A DNA stretch of 6,451 bases. Source: Bacteroidales bacterium. Lineage in GTDB: Bacteria; Bacteroidota; Bacteroidia; Bacteroidales; UBA7960. The DNA is taken from positions 1 through 6,451 of the forward strand of contig SKTA01000132.1 in assembly GCA_007122745.1 (NCBI GenBank), read 5' to 3'. This document shows positions 1 to 5,218 of the stretch, piece by piece. The position numbers and the translations under genes are program-made. Numbering within the stretch: the stretch's first letter is position 1; each line of letters begins with the position of its first letter. The notes below the pieces were generated by a model, which made no database searches, was not told where the DNA came from, and saw only the letters and a list, made by a program, of their open reading frames with translations.

Positions 1-341
1 ATAAACAGTATGGGATCCTTAGTGTATTGATGCAGGCATTTTATGATGTGAAGTTGTTGTTTGATGTTGAACCGCACGTTTTTATTCCCCCTCCGAAAGT
101 TAAGTCGTCCGTAATCCGCTGTTTACGTAAGGAGAATGTGTTTCTTGGGTGTGATGAGAAATTGTTTTTTACTGTTGTAAAAACGGCATTCAACCAAAGG
201 AGAAAGACTTTACGCAATTCATTGAAAGGGATGCAGGTCAATTGGAAGGAATTGCCGGATCAACTGTCGGGTGAACGTCCTGAGCGCCTTGATGTGGCCA
301 CTTTTGTGCAAATCACTAAACAGGCCGGTATTGGTTTGTAA
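1..341 (+). CDS. rsmA: 16S rRNA (adenine(1518)-N6/adenine(1519)-N6)-dimethyltransferase, C-terminal part (5' truncated)
   Basis: RsmA/KsgA dimethylates two adjacent adenosines in the 3'-terminal hairpin of 16S rRNA, using S-adenosylmethionine, late in small-subunit assembly. Only the last 112 codons are here; the first complete codon begins at base 3. The visible part reads KQYGILSVLMQAFYD at its start, then the family signature PPPKVKSSVI, then FNQRRKTLRNSLK, and finally RPERLDVATFV close to the stop. These are the hallmarks of the C-terminal helical domain that contacts rRNA. The SAM-binding Rossmann domain and the catalytic NLPY-type motif lie off the left edge. The ATG at base 30 and the TTG at base 27 are internal codons, not starts, because the reading frame and the homology continue upstream of them. 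The next gene starts 82 bases downstream on the same strand with its own candidate promoter. The identification rests on motif recognition and is secure. Confidence 0.95.
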   Translation, partial: KQYGILSVLMQAFYDVKLLFDVEPHVFIPPPKVKSSVIRCLRKENVFLGCDEKLFFTVVKTAFNQRRKTLRNSLKGMQVNWKELPDQLSGERPERLDVATFVQITKQAGIGL

Positions 342-363
342 AAGCCCCGACCCGCATGCTGTT

Positions 364-394
364 TTTTTTATTATGGAAAAAGGACGTATTTTTG
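364..394 (+). promoter_or_regulatory. candidate Bacteroidota housekeeping promoter for the PP2C-like/LysM gene
   Basis: TATTTTTG at 387-394 matches the Bacteroidota -7 consensus TAnnTTTG exactly. A T-run (TTTT at 364-367, consensus TTTG) lies 19 bp upstream as the -33 box. Transcription would begin about 20-25 bases before the ATG at 424. Because the region is T-rich, part of the match could be chance, and read-through from rsmA is also possible. Confidence 0.45.
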
Positions 395-423
395 TTGTTT
401 ATGCGAAATAAACCCTGTGTATC

Positions 424-1752
424 ATGACCACAAAAAAATTCAATACGTTTGAATATGCTGCACACACTGAACCGGGTAAATCCGAAAGCGGTGGTGTTCA
501 TTGTCAGGATACGTTTGAAACGCCACTTGGCCACGCTTTCGTAGTAGTTACGGGCCATGGTTCCGGACAGGATCAGCCGTCAGAGCTGTGTGAGGTTGTA
601 CTCCAACGGATCCGTTACTATATGGAGCATGAACCTGAAGAGTGTAATGCGGATGTTACAAAAAACGCACTGATCTATACAAGTGGCTATGTCTATCAGC
701 ATTATAAAAAAGAGGGTGCTGCGGCGAAGGGTGTCAGCTGTCTTTGTTTATTATACAGTGATGAGCAGGTTTTTTATTCCTGGATTGGAGACGTAGGATT
801 GTATTTGTTCACCGGCAAACGGATACATTGGCTCACCTGGAATGACAAACAGTCGGTTACCGGTATTAAAGATGACCTGGATCAGGAAACCAAAAAAGTT
901 TTACTTGGGGAACAACCGATTATTGAACCCATGTCAAATTGCCAATCTGCGCTGAAGCCTGTAAACGGCGACAAGCTGATCCTTTCTGCGGGCAACGTGG
1001 GTAAGTGCATCCATACCAAGGCAACAAAACGAATATTGAAAGACTCCATGCCTTTACAAACAAAGGTGACCCGAATCCTGCGCCATCCTTATCCGGACAT
1101 GGTTCCGCAATCAGGTGCTTTGATCATATTGCGTTTTCATGCAGTTAGCCATAAAGAAAGAATCATGTCAGCAGATAAAAAGGATCAGGTATCATCGCAG
1201 CCCAAACAGCCTGAAGAAATGCCTCGAACGAATACAAATAAAACACGGAAGAACAAGCCTGTTAACATGCTGAAAATGTTTTTTTTGGCGCTGGGATTGC
1301 TTGCTGTATTCTATTTTATATATGATCTTTTTATTTATAACCCCCACCCACCGGTTTCCATTTCCATGCCGCAGCATGAGGCCGGACCGGAGGAAAGCAT
1401 TCATGTGCCTGACGAGGTGGCTGAAGAGTTAACTCAAGAGGTTGATGAACCGGTTGCCTTACCTGGGGATATATCCTATACGGTCAGAAGTGGAGACACA
1501 TGGGGAAGGATCTATTCGCAATTTAGCGTTTGCTCCTGGTTCATTAGAAATCATCCGCCCAATTCCGGACGTTTCGGAAGTCAGGGTAGCCTGATTGCCG
1601 GACAAAGGCTGCAAATTCCTGTGAAGTATTCAGGAGACCCGCAATTAAACCCCCATTATTATACCGAGTTTACAACAGATAAAGTGGGCAGGGGTTGTCA
1701 GAATGTCGACAGTTCCTTTTTGCAGTCTTTTGAAGAACGTGCAGGAAATTGA
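424..1752 (+). CDS. PP2C-like (probable pseudophosphatase) / transmembrane / LysM fusion protein
   Basis: The protein has 442 residues in three parts. Residues about 5-238 resemble a PP2C/PPM Ser/Thr phosphatase: ESGGVHCQD (D29) sits where the RxxNED motif is expected, VVVTGHGSG (40-48) where VxDGxGG is expected, SWIGDVGLYLF (119 onward) matches the xxGDSxxYL motif, DKLILSAG (183-190) sits where DxLLLxSDG is expected, and PQSGALIILRF (228-238) where the DNxT-V strand is expected. The metal-binding aspartates of motifs DG, SDG and DN are replaced by T43, A189 and S230, so catalysis is doubtful. A polar linker (about 243-280) leads to one hydrophobic helix (283-304). After an acidic linker, residues 350-400 form a LysM domain (YTVRSGDTWGRI ... 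LIAGQRLQIPV), a peptidoglycan-binding fold. No signal peptide is seen, so the expected topology is phosphatase-like domain in the cytoplasm and LysM in the periplasm. Two cysteines (C370, C425) lie on the periplasmic side. The gene follows rsmA and converges on the aspartate kinase gene, 28 bases away. Its biological role is unknown; a cytoplasm-to-cell-wall sensor or scaffold is inference. Confidence 0.8.
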   Translation: MTTKKFNTFEYAAHTEPGKSESGGVHCQDTFETPLGHAFVVVTGHGSGQDQPSELCEVVLQRIRYYMEHEPEECNADVTKNALIYTSGYVYQHYKKEGAAAKGVSCLCLLYSDEQVFYSWIGDVGLYLFTGKRIHWLTWNDKQSVTGIKDDLDQETKKVLLGEQPIIEPMSNCQSALKPVNGDKLILSAGNVGKCIHTKATKRILKDSMPLQTKVTRILRHPYPDMVPQSGALIILRFHAVSHKERIMSADKKDQVSSQPKQPEEMPRTNTNKTRKNKPVNMLKMFFLALGLLAVFYFIYDLFIYNPHPPVSISMPQHEAGPEESIHVPDEVAEELTQEVDEPVALPGDISYTVRSGDTWGRIYSQFSVCSWFIRNHPPNSGRFGSQGSLIAGQRLQIPVKYSGDPQLNPHYYTEFTTDKVGRGCQNVDSSFLQSFEERAGN

Positions 1753-1781
1753 TGGTGCTATCGTCGGAAACGTTCTGTTTT
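1734..1781 (+). terminator. weak candidate terminator between the convergent genes
   Basis: AGAACGT (1734-1740) pairs perfectly with ACGTTCT (1770-1776), and a T-run follows (1778-1782). The loop is long (29 bases) and the stem only 7 bp, so this is a weak candidate. It competes with the hairpin at 1793-1824. Confidence 0.2.
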
Positions 1782-3073
1782 TAGGCTGACTTGACCACCA
1801 TTTGCAATGTGGTCCGGCTTTTTTGTTCCAGGAGCACTTCCCGACCCTTTAACAGGTTCTCAATTCCGGCTTTTTCATAATGCCTCACGGTTATCAGCTC
1901 CATGTCGGTGTTGTGTTTTACATTGAAGTTCTTTTGCAGGTCGCGAAGCAGTGCCGGGGTTTTAATTCTATCCATGTCAAAGCAGACCGAAAAGCTGAGT
2001 GCAGAGCTCTGCATCAGGTTGATCTTTACATTGTGCTTAGCGAAATCGGCAAAGATTCTTGCAAGATTTTGCTCAGCAATAAAACTGAAATCTTTTGGGA
2101 AGATGGATGCCAGCACCTGCTTAAACTTAAAAATATAGGATGGTGTCAACTTGTCTATATCCACGTTTTCATTAATCAGTGACCCGGGTAACTCAGGTTT
2201 GTAAAATGACTTGACCTTCAAGGGGATATTTTTACTGAGCAGCGGCTTTAGTGTTTTTGGATGGATGACAGTGGCACCATAATACGCAAGCTCGATCGCT
2301 TCCTGATAGGAGATGTTGTTTAATAAGAGTGTATTGTCAAAAAATTTTGGATCCGCATTCAAAAGTCCCGGAACATCCTTCCAGATAACAACCTCTTTGG
2401 CCTGAAGGGCGTATGCAATGATTGCTGCGGTATAATCCGATCCCTCCCTGCCCAGTGTTGTGGTGAACCCTTGCGGTGTTCCTCCGAGAAAACCTTGTGT
2501 GACAACCAATGGGGGACGTTCCGGATCATGCTTCTGTTTCAGGAAGGGTATCAGTTGTTCCTGTATGGCACGTGAAGAAACGATCCAGTCTACCTGCGCA
2601 TCACGAAAGTGTGCATCGGTGATTATCAGCTTCTGGGCCGGGAAAAGCCGGTTGCTGAGCCCGCTTTTCCGTAGATATGCACTTACAATCTGGGTCGAAA
2701 CGATCTCTCCGGTAGAAACAATACGGTCATATTCATAATTGTAATTCTTGCCCGGAGCTTCGCTTATGTAATAATATAGCTGATAGAAGGATTGTTCAAG
2801 GATGTTAAAAACAGGGTCAGACTTTTTTTCAAATAATCCATCTGCAATTAAAAGGTGCATCACTTTGATCTGCTCAAAGATTTGAAGCATCTCTTCGCGT
2901 TTCCCTTCCATGAACAGACTGCAAAGCTGTTCCAATGCATTTGTTGTTTTTCCCATTGCAGAGATGACCAATACCAGGGGAGTATTGCCATGATGCTTCC
3001 TGATGATCCGGACAACATTCTTCACCGAATCAGCATCTTTCACAGAAGCACCGCCAAACTTAAACACACGCAT
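1781..3073 (-). CDS. aspartate kinase (monofunctional, ACT-domain regulated)
   Basis: Aspartate kinase phosphorylates L-aspartate with ATP, the first committed step towards lysine (diaminopimelate), threonine and methionine, in the cytoplasm. The 430-residue protein begins with the family signature KFGGAS (residues 5-10). The amino-acid-kinase domain continues with SAMGKTTN (38-45), RIVSTGE (117-123), VTQGF (191-195), TLGREGSDYTAA (206-217), WKDVPGLLNADP (231-242) and YGATVIHPKT (265-274). Residues about 318-430 form the C-terminal regulatory ACT region, the likely site of feedback inhibition by an aspartate-family amino acid; which one cannot be read from the sequence. Homoserine dehydrogenase is not fused, unlike ThrA/MetL, so the enzyme is monofunctional (LysC type). 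The ATG at 3073 is right because KFGGAS must lie within a few residues of the N-terminus. A near-consensus promoter ends about 30 bases upstream. No other pathway gene is adjacent. Confidence 0.95.
   Translation of the reverse strand: MRVFKFGGASVKDADSVKNVVRIIRKHHGNTPLVLVISAMGKTTNALEQLCSLFMEGKREEMLQIFEQIKVMHLLIADGLFEKKSDPVFNILEQSFYQLYYYISEAPGKNYNYEYDRIVSTGEIVSTQIVSAYLRKSGLSNRLFPAQKLIITDAHFRDAQVDWIVSSRAIQEQLIPFLKQKHDPERPPLVVTQGFLGGTPQGFTTTLGREGSDYTAAIIAYALQAKEVVIWKDVPGLLNADPKFFDNTLLLNNISYQEAIELAYYGATVIHPKTLKPLLSKNIPLKVKSFYKPELPGSLINENVDIDKLTPSYIFKFKQVLASIFPKDFSFIAEQNLARIFADFAKHNVKINLMQSSALSFSVCFDMDRIKTPALLRDLQKNFNVKHNTDMELITVRHYEKAGIENLLKGREVLLEQKSRTTLQMVVKSA
1793..1824 (+). terminator. candidate intrinsic terminator for the PP2C-like gene, inside the 3' end of the aspartate kinase gene
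   Basis: GACCA (1793-1797) pairs with TGGTC (1810-1814), then one bulged C, then CATT (1799-1802) with AATG (1806-1809) around a three-base loop. A run of six T follows at 1819-1824. Read on the + strand it would stop transcripts of the PP2C-like gene about 70 bases past its stop. It overlaps the last codons of the convergent aspartate kinase gene, so coding constraint could explain part of the pattern. Confidence 0.35.
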
Positions 3074-3102
3074 GATGACAAACTTTGCAGGCTATTTCGA
3101 TG

Positions 3103-3133
3103 CAAATGTACGGGAAATTTTTTCATTCGGAAA
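3103..3133 (-). promoter_or_regulatory. Bacteroidota housekeeping promoter for aspartate kinase
   Basis: On the - strand TACATTTG (3110 to 3103) fits the -7 consensus TAnnTTTG exactly. TTTC (3133 to 3130) fits the -33 box TTTG at 3 of 4 positions, with a 19-bp spacer. The start of transcription would fall near 3096-3098, giving a leader of only about 25 bases before the ATG at 3073. Such a leader is too short for a lysine riboswitch or a leader-peptide attenuator. Confidence 0.65.
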
Positions 3134-3138
3134 CTTGC

Positions 3139-3177
3139 CTGCCAGACGGCAGCCGGTTTCAGGAAGGTGAGCCGGTT
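3139..3177. repeat. short hairpin and paired AGCCGGTT repeats upstream of the aspartate kinase promoter
   Basis: CTGCC (3139-3143) and GGCAG (3148-3152) form a 5-bp inverted repeat. AGCCGGTT then occurs twice on the + strand, at 3151-3158 and 3170-3177, 19 bases apart. They lie roughly 40-80 bases upstream of the predicted transcription start of aspartate kinase, where a regulator could bind. With only two short copies, chance is not excluded. Confidence 0.3.
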
Positions 3178-3243
3178 ACTCTTTCTTGATGTCCAACGGG
3201 AATAATTACAAAAAAAATGGTTTGTTCCTTGAGATATATTTAC

Positions 3244-3276
3244 AAAAAAAGCGCAGTGATCAAAAGAACACTGCGC
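3244..3276 (-). terminator. strong intrinsic terminator of the ECF sigma factor gene
   Basis: GCGCAGTG (3251-3258) and CACTGCGC (3269-3276) form a perfect 8-bp GC-rich stem with a 10-base loop. On the - strand the stem is followed at once by seven T (3250 to 3244). It lies about 45 bases past the stop of the sigma factor gene and separates that gene from aspartate kinase. The + strand side lacks a T-run, so it acts in one direction. Confidence 0.92.
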
Positions 3277-3320
3277 CAAAAGAAATGGAAAATATATAGT
3301 GTGATCTGTTGACAGTTTTT

Positions 3321-3821
3321 TTATTGCTCTTTAAGTGCTTCCATCAGCTTCTTGCGTGTAAAGAAAATGCGACTTTTAACAGTGCCGATTGACAGGTTCA
3401 GCTTATCAGCAATCTCTTTATACTTGAAACCCTGATTATACATCTCAAAAGGCTTTCTTTGTTCTGGTGTAACACTGGTGATCACTCTTTGTATCTCCTT
3501 CACCGAATAGTCAGAGTCTGGCAGCCCAATGCTGCTTTCCTTCGACAGATTCAGGAAATACAGATCATCGGTTTTGTCTAAAATCGTGTTGTTGCGCACA
3601 TTTTGTCTGTAGTTGTTAATAAAGGTGTTTTTCATGATGGTGAAAGTCCATGCCTTAAGGTTGGTGTTGTCTGCAAACTTGTCTCTGTTAGTCAAAGCTT
3701 TCAGATAGGTCTCTTGCACCAAATCCTGTGCATCTTCATAATTGGAAGTAAGGGTATAGGCAAAATACTTCAGGTTGTTTTGCAATCCCATAAGCTTGTA
3801 GTTGAATTCTAGTGCTGTCAT
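3321..3821 (-). CDS. ECF-type RNA polymerase sigma factor (sigma-70 family, RpoE-like)
   Basis: An extracytoplasmic-function sigma factor directs core RNA polymerase to a particular set of promoters. The 166-residue protein has just the two expected domains. Region 2 (about residues 10-74) contains DAQDLVQETYLKAL (2.2, core binding) and LKAWTFTIMKNTFINNYR (2.3/2.4, -10 recognition and melting). Region 4 (about 112-163) contains VTPEQRKPF and the helix-turn-helix YKEIADKLNLSIGTVKSRIFFTRKKL, which reads the -35 element. No transmembrane anti-sigma factor or FecR-like gene lies next to it, which is unusual for an ECF factor. Instead the gene lies downstream of a B12-type MerR regulator on the same strand, an arrangement known from Bacteroidota light/carotenoid loci. 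It has its own candidate promoter and ends in a strong terminator, so it can be transcribed alone. Family membership is certain; target genes and signal are unknown. Confidence 0.93.
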   Translation of the reverse strand: MTALEFNYKLMGLQNNLKYFAYTLTSNYEDAQDLVQETYLKALTNRDKFADNTNLKAWTFTIMKNTFINNYRQNVRNNTILDKTDDLYFLNLSKESSIGLPDSDYSVKEIQRVITSVTPEQRKPFEMYNQGFKYKEIADKLNLSIGTVKSRIFFTRKKLMEALKEQ

Positions 3822-3859
3822 GAGTCAATAGATTTTAATGTTGTTTAATAATGTTATAG

Positions 3860-3890
3860 CAAATTTAAACAAAAAAACATAGACTCCAAG
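3860..3890 (-). promoter_or_regulatory. candidate promoter of the ECF sigma factor gene
   Basis: On the - strand TAAATTTG (3867 to 3860) matches TAnnTTTG exactly, and CTTG (3890 to 3887) matches 3 of 4 bases of the -33 box with a 19-bp spacer. Transcription would start about 30 bases before the ATG at 3821. Other -7-like matches on the same strand (TAATTTTG at 3916-3909, TATTTTTG at 3972-3965) lack a -33 box at the right distance. The region is very AT-rich, so some chance matches are expected. Confidence 0.5.
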
Positions 3891-4102
3891 TTTTTTTTAA
3901 TTTTTTAACAAAATTAATATAGTAAAAACACTAATTAGCGACACGTTAAATGCATTTAATAGAACAAAAATACGCAATAAAATGCACAAATACCCCATTA
4001 AGCCGTTTAAGTATTGTTAAATCAATCTGGGAATAAATCATATTTCCATTATACAAAAAGGGGTCGCAGGAATTGATGCCGGAAACTGGAAAGGGGGGCG
4101 AA

Positions 4103-4133
4103 TTTCGATTATCAATTGTCGATTTTCGATTAT
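4103..4133. repeat. interspersed TTTCGATTAT direct repeat
   Basis: TTTCGATTAT occurs exactly at 4103-4112 and again at 4124-4133, a 21-base period, with a further partial copy (GTCGATTTT) and the palindrome CAATTG between them. Low-complexity elements built on CGATT/CAATTG units are often seen between genes in Bacteroidota genomes; that link is from general knowledge and was not tested here. The function is unknown. Confidence 0.55.
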
Positions 4134-4146
4134 TCTGTTTTATTAG

Positions 4147-4170
4147 CCAATCAACCAATCAACCAATTAG
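4147..4170. repeat. tandem CCAATCAA repeat at the 3' end of the MerR gene
   Basis: An 8-base unit CCAATCAA is present at 4147-4154 and 4155-4162, followed by the degenerate copy CCAATTAG at 4163-4170. The third copy contains the stop codon of the regulator gene (4167-4169). This short tandem array could change copy number by slippage, affecting the gene end or the region after it. Confidence 0.6.
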
Positions 4171-5051
4171 CTATTCAACAACTCCTTGAGTTCTTCTGCG
4201 TTTTTAACAAGAATGATATTATCCGGAAGCTTAATGGTTTCATCACGAACTTGTTGACCTGTAATGAAGATTTTTTTATCGGGGAAGGAGGTTGATAAAT
4301 TTTGAATGTACTCTGGCAGTTCCTGTTTATTCATTGAAGCAACAAAGTAGGTTAGTAGGAAATCGATATTTCTTACCCTGACAACCTCCTCAATGTCACA
4401 AAATGGAACCGACTGACCCAGGTAAATCACATGATAACCGTTTTTCTTCAAAATGAAGCTGTAAAACAAAAGACCCAATTCGTGGAATTCCTGTTCAGGG
4501 AGAAACAGCAGAAAGGATTTTGAACTTTCGGAAGGCGGTTTCTGCTGGCCGTCAATTGCAATGATCATCTTTTGCCGTATGAGATGGACGATAAAATGTT
4601 CCTGTGCCGGATTGATGGAGCCTACCTGCCATAAAACGCCAATCTTTTCAAGAAACGGATACAACACCTTAATAACAGTTTGCTCAAAACCAAACTTCAG
4701 GATTGCCGAATTCAGGATATGTTCAAACGATTCTTCACTAAAAGAGATCATGGCAACGATGAGGTTGTTGATCATCACATCATGATCGCCATTGGCACCG
4801 TTAATATCCATAACCTTCTCCCTGATGGTTTTCTCATTCATCCGGGCAATTTTTGAAATTTTGTGTCCGTGCTTGTTCAGTGTGCTAATGTTGAGCAGCT
4901 TCCTCAGGTCCTCGTTATCATAATACCTGATGTTTGTTTGGGTACGTTGCGGGGAGATAATGTCATACCGCTTTTCCCACATCCTGATGGTATGCGCCTT
5001 GATTCCGGTAAGTTTCTCCAGATCATTGATGGAATAGCGGATGATGTTCAT
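4167..5051 (-). CDS. MerR-family transcriptional regulator with cobalamin-binding domain (CarH/LitR-like)
   Basis: In CarH/LitR proteins a DNA-binding MerR head is joined to a vitamin B12 domain; in the best-studied members adenosylcobalamin makes the protein bind DNA in the dark and light releases it. Using the ATG at 5051 the protein has 294 residues. Residues 4-70 form the MerR winged helix (YSINDLEKLTGIKAHTIRMWEKRY). Residues about 90-165 form the helical B12-cap domain, with the Wx9EH motif (W141, E151, H152). Residues about 178-292 form the Rossmann-like B12 domain with E188-x-H190-x-x-G193, where H190 should be the lower cobalt ligand. Q142 stands where Thermus CarH has His132, the upper ligand in the light state. 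The frame is open up to 5162, but those 37 extra residues are hydrophobic, AT-rich and unlike a MerR N-terminus. The gene is divergent from the DnaB-like gene and upstream of the sigma gene. It probably represses or activates itself, the sigma gene or distant genes; targets are inference. Confidence 0.9.
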   Translation of the reverse strand: MNIIRYSINDLEKLTGIKAHTIRMWEKRYDIISPQRTQTNIRYYDNEDLRKLLNISTLNKHGHKISKIARMNEKTIREKVMDINGANGDHDVMINNLIVAMISFSEESFEHILNSAILKFGFEQTVIKVLYPFLEKIGVLWQVGSINPAQEHFIVHLIRQKMIIAIDGQQKPPSESSKSFLLFLPEQEFHELGLLFYSFILKKNGYHVIYLGQSVPFCDIEEVVRVRNIDFLLTYFVASMNKQELPEYIQNLSTSFPDKKIFITGQQVRDETIKLPDNIILVKNAEELKELLNS

Positions 5052-5070
5052 AAGTGGTTTGTTATTTTTG

Positions 5071-5091
5071 CTTTTAAAAGAGTCGAAACTC
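5071..5091. promoter_or_regulatory. palindromes in the MerR gene leader, possible operator
   Basis: CTTTTAAAAG (5071-5080) is a perfect 10-base palindrome. It overlaps by one base the inverted repeat GAGT-CGAA-ACTC (5080-5091). Both lie 20-40 bases upstream of the regulator start and downstream of its candidate promoter, a suitable place for autoregulation. MerR proteins do bind inverted repeats, but no site for this protein is known to me. Confidence 0.3.
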
Positions 5092-5108
5092 CAAATCACA
5101 CATTCAAC

Positions 5109-5139
5109 GAAAATTATTAACAAAAGTTCAATTGACAGA
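5109..5139 (-). promoter_or_regulatory. candidate promoter of the MerR/B12 regulator gene
   Basis: On the - strand TAATTTTC (5116 to 5109) matches 5 of the 6 fixed bases of TAnnTTTG, and TCTG (5139 to 5136) matches 3 of 4 bases of the -33 box with a 19-bp spacer. Transcription would start near 5103, downstream of the alternative upstream start codon at 5162, which supports the ATG at 5051 as the real start. Confidence 0.35.
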
Positions 5140-5189
5140 TTGAAAAAAATGTTTATATTCACAAACTGATTGTTTTCGCATGAGTTAAA

Positions 5190-5197
5190 TAATTTTT
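5190..5197 (+). promoter_or_regulatory. possible -7 element for the DnaB-like gene
   Basis: TAATTTTT matches 5 of the 6 fixed bases of TAnnTTTG and lies about 22 bases before the ATG at 5219. No TTTG-like box is found 19 bases upstream (the bases there are TGAT), so this is only a tentative assignment. Confidence 0.22.
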
Positions 5198-5218
5198 CTT
5201 AACATAAACTCCGATGCT

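Larger units (their letters stand above)
3822..4166. other. AT-rich intergenic region between regulator and sigma factor genes
   Basis: These 345 bases hold no convincing gene. The part nearest the sigma gene (3822-3990) is extremely AT-rich with long A and T runs and contains the sigma promoter. The middle (about 4040-4100) is unusually G-rich on the + strand, with runs such as GGGG and GGGGGG. The part nearest the regulator carries short repeats (4103-4170). A 70-codon open frame here (- strand, 4158 to 3946) has no recognisable domain and is partly a translation of the repeats. No clear intrinsic terminator for the MerR gene was found, so read-through into the sigma gene is possible. Confidence 0.6.

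Noticed and set aside
316..371. Possible rsmA terminator (AAACAG at 318-323 with CTGTTT at 359-364, followed by T-run)
   Set aside because: The stem is only 6 AT-rich pairs around a loop of 35 bases and begins inside the coding region; the T-run is better explained as part of the next promoter.
2855..3205. 116-codon + strand frame
   Set aside because: It is antisense to the well-supported aspartate kinase gene, and its product is rich in His, Cys and Phe without a domain, as expected for an antisense shadow.
3074..3243. Lysine riboswitch or leader-peptide attenuator before aspartate kinase
   Set aside because: The predicted leader is about 25 bases, and no riboswitch-like fold or lysine-rich or threonine-rich short frame is seen.
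3040..3279. 79-codon - strand frame overlapping the aspartate kinase start
   Set aside because: It has no recognisable domain, overlaps the real start in another frame, and runs through the aspartate kinase promoter and into the sigma gene terminator.
3946..4158. 70-codon - strand frame in the AT-rich gap
   Set aside because: Its N-terminal part is a translation of the short repeats and the rest has no domain; no promoter with proper spacing precedes it.
4103..4170. CRISPR-like or attachment-site repeats
   Set aside because: The units are 8-10 bases, with no spacers of regular length, no cas genes, no integrase and no tRNA nearby.
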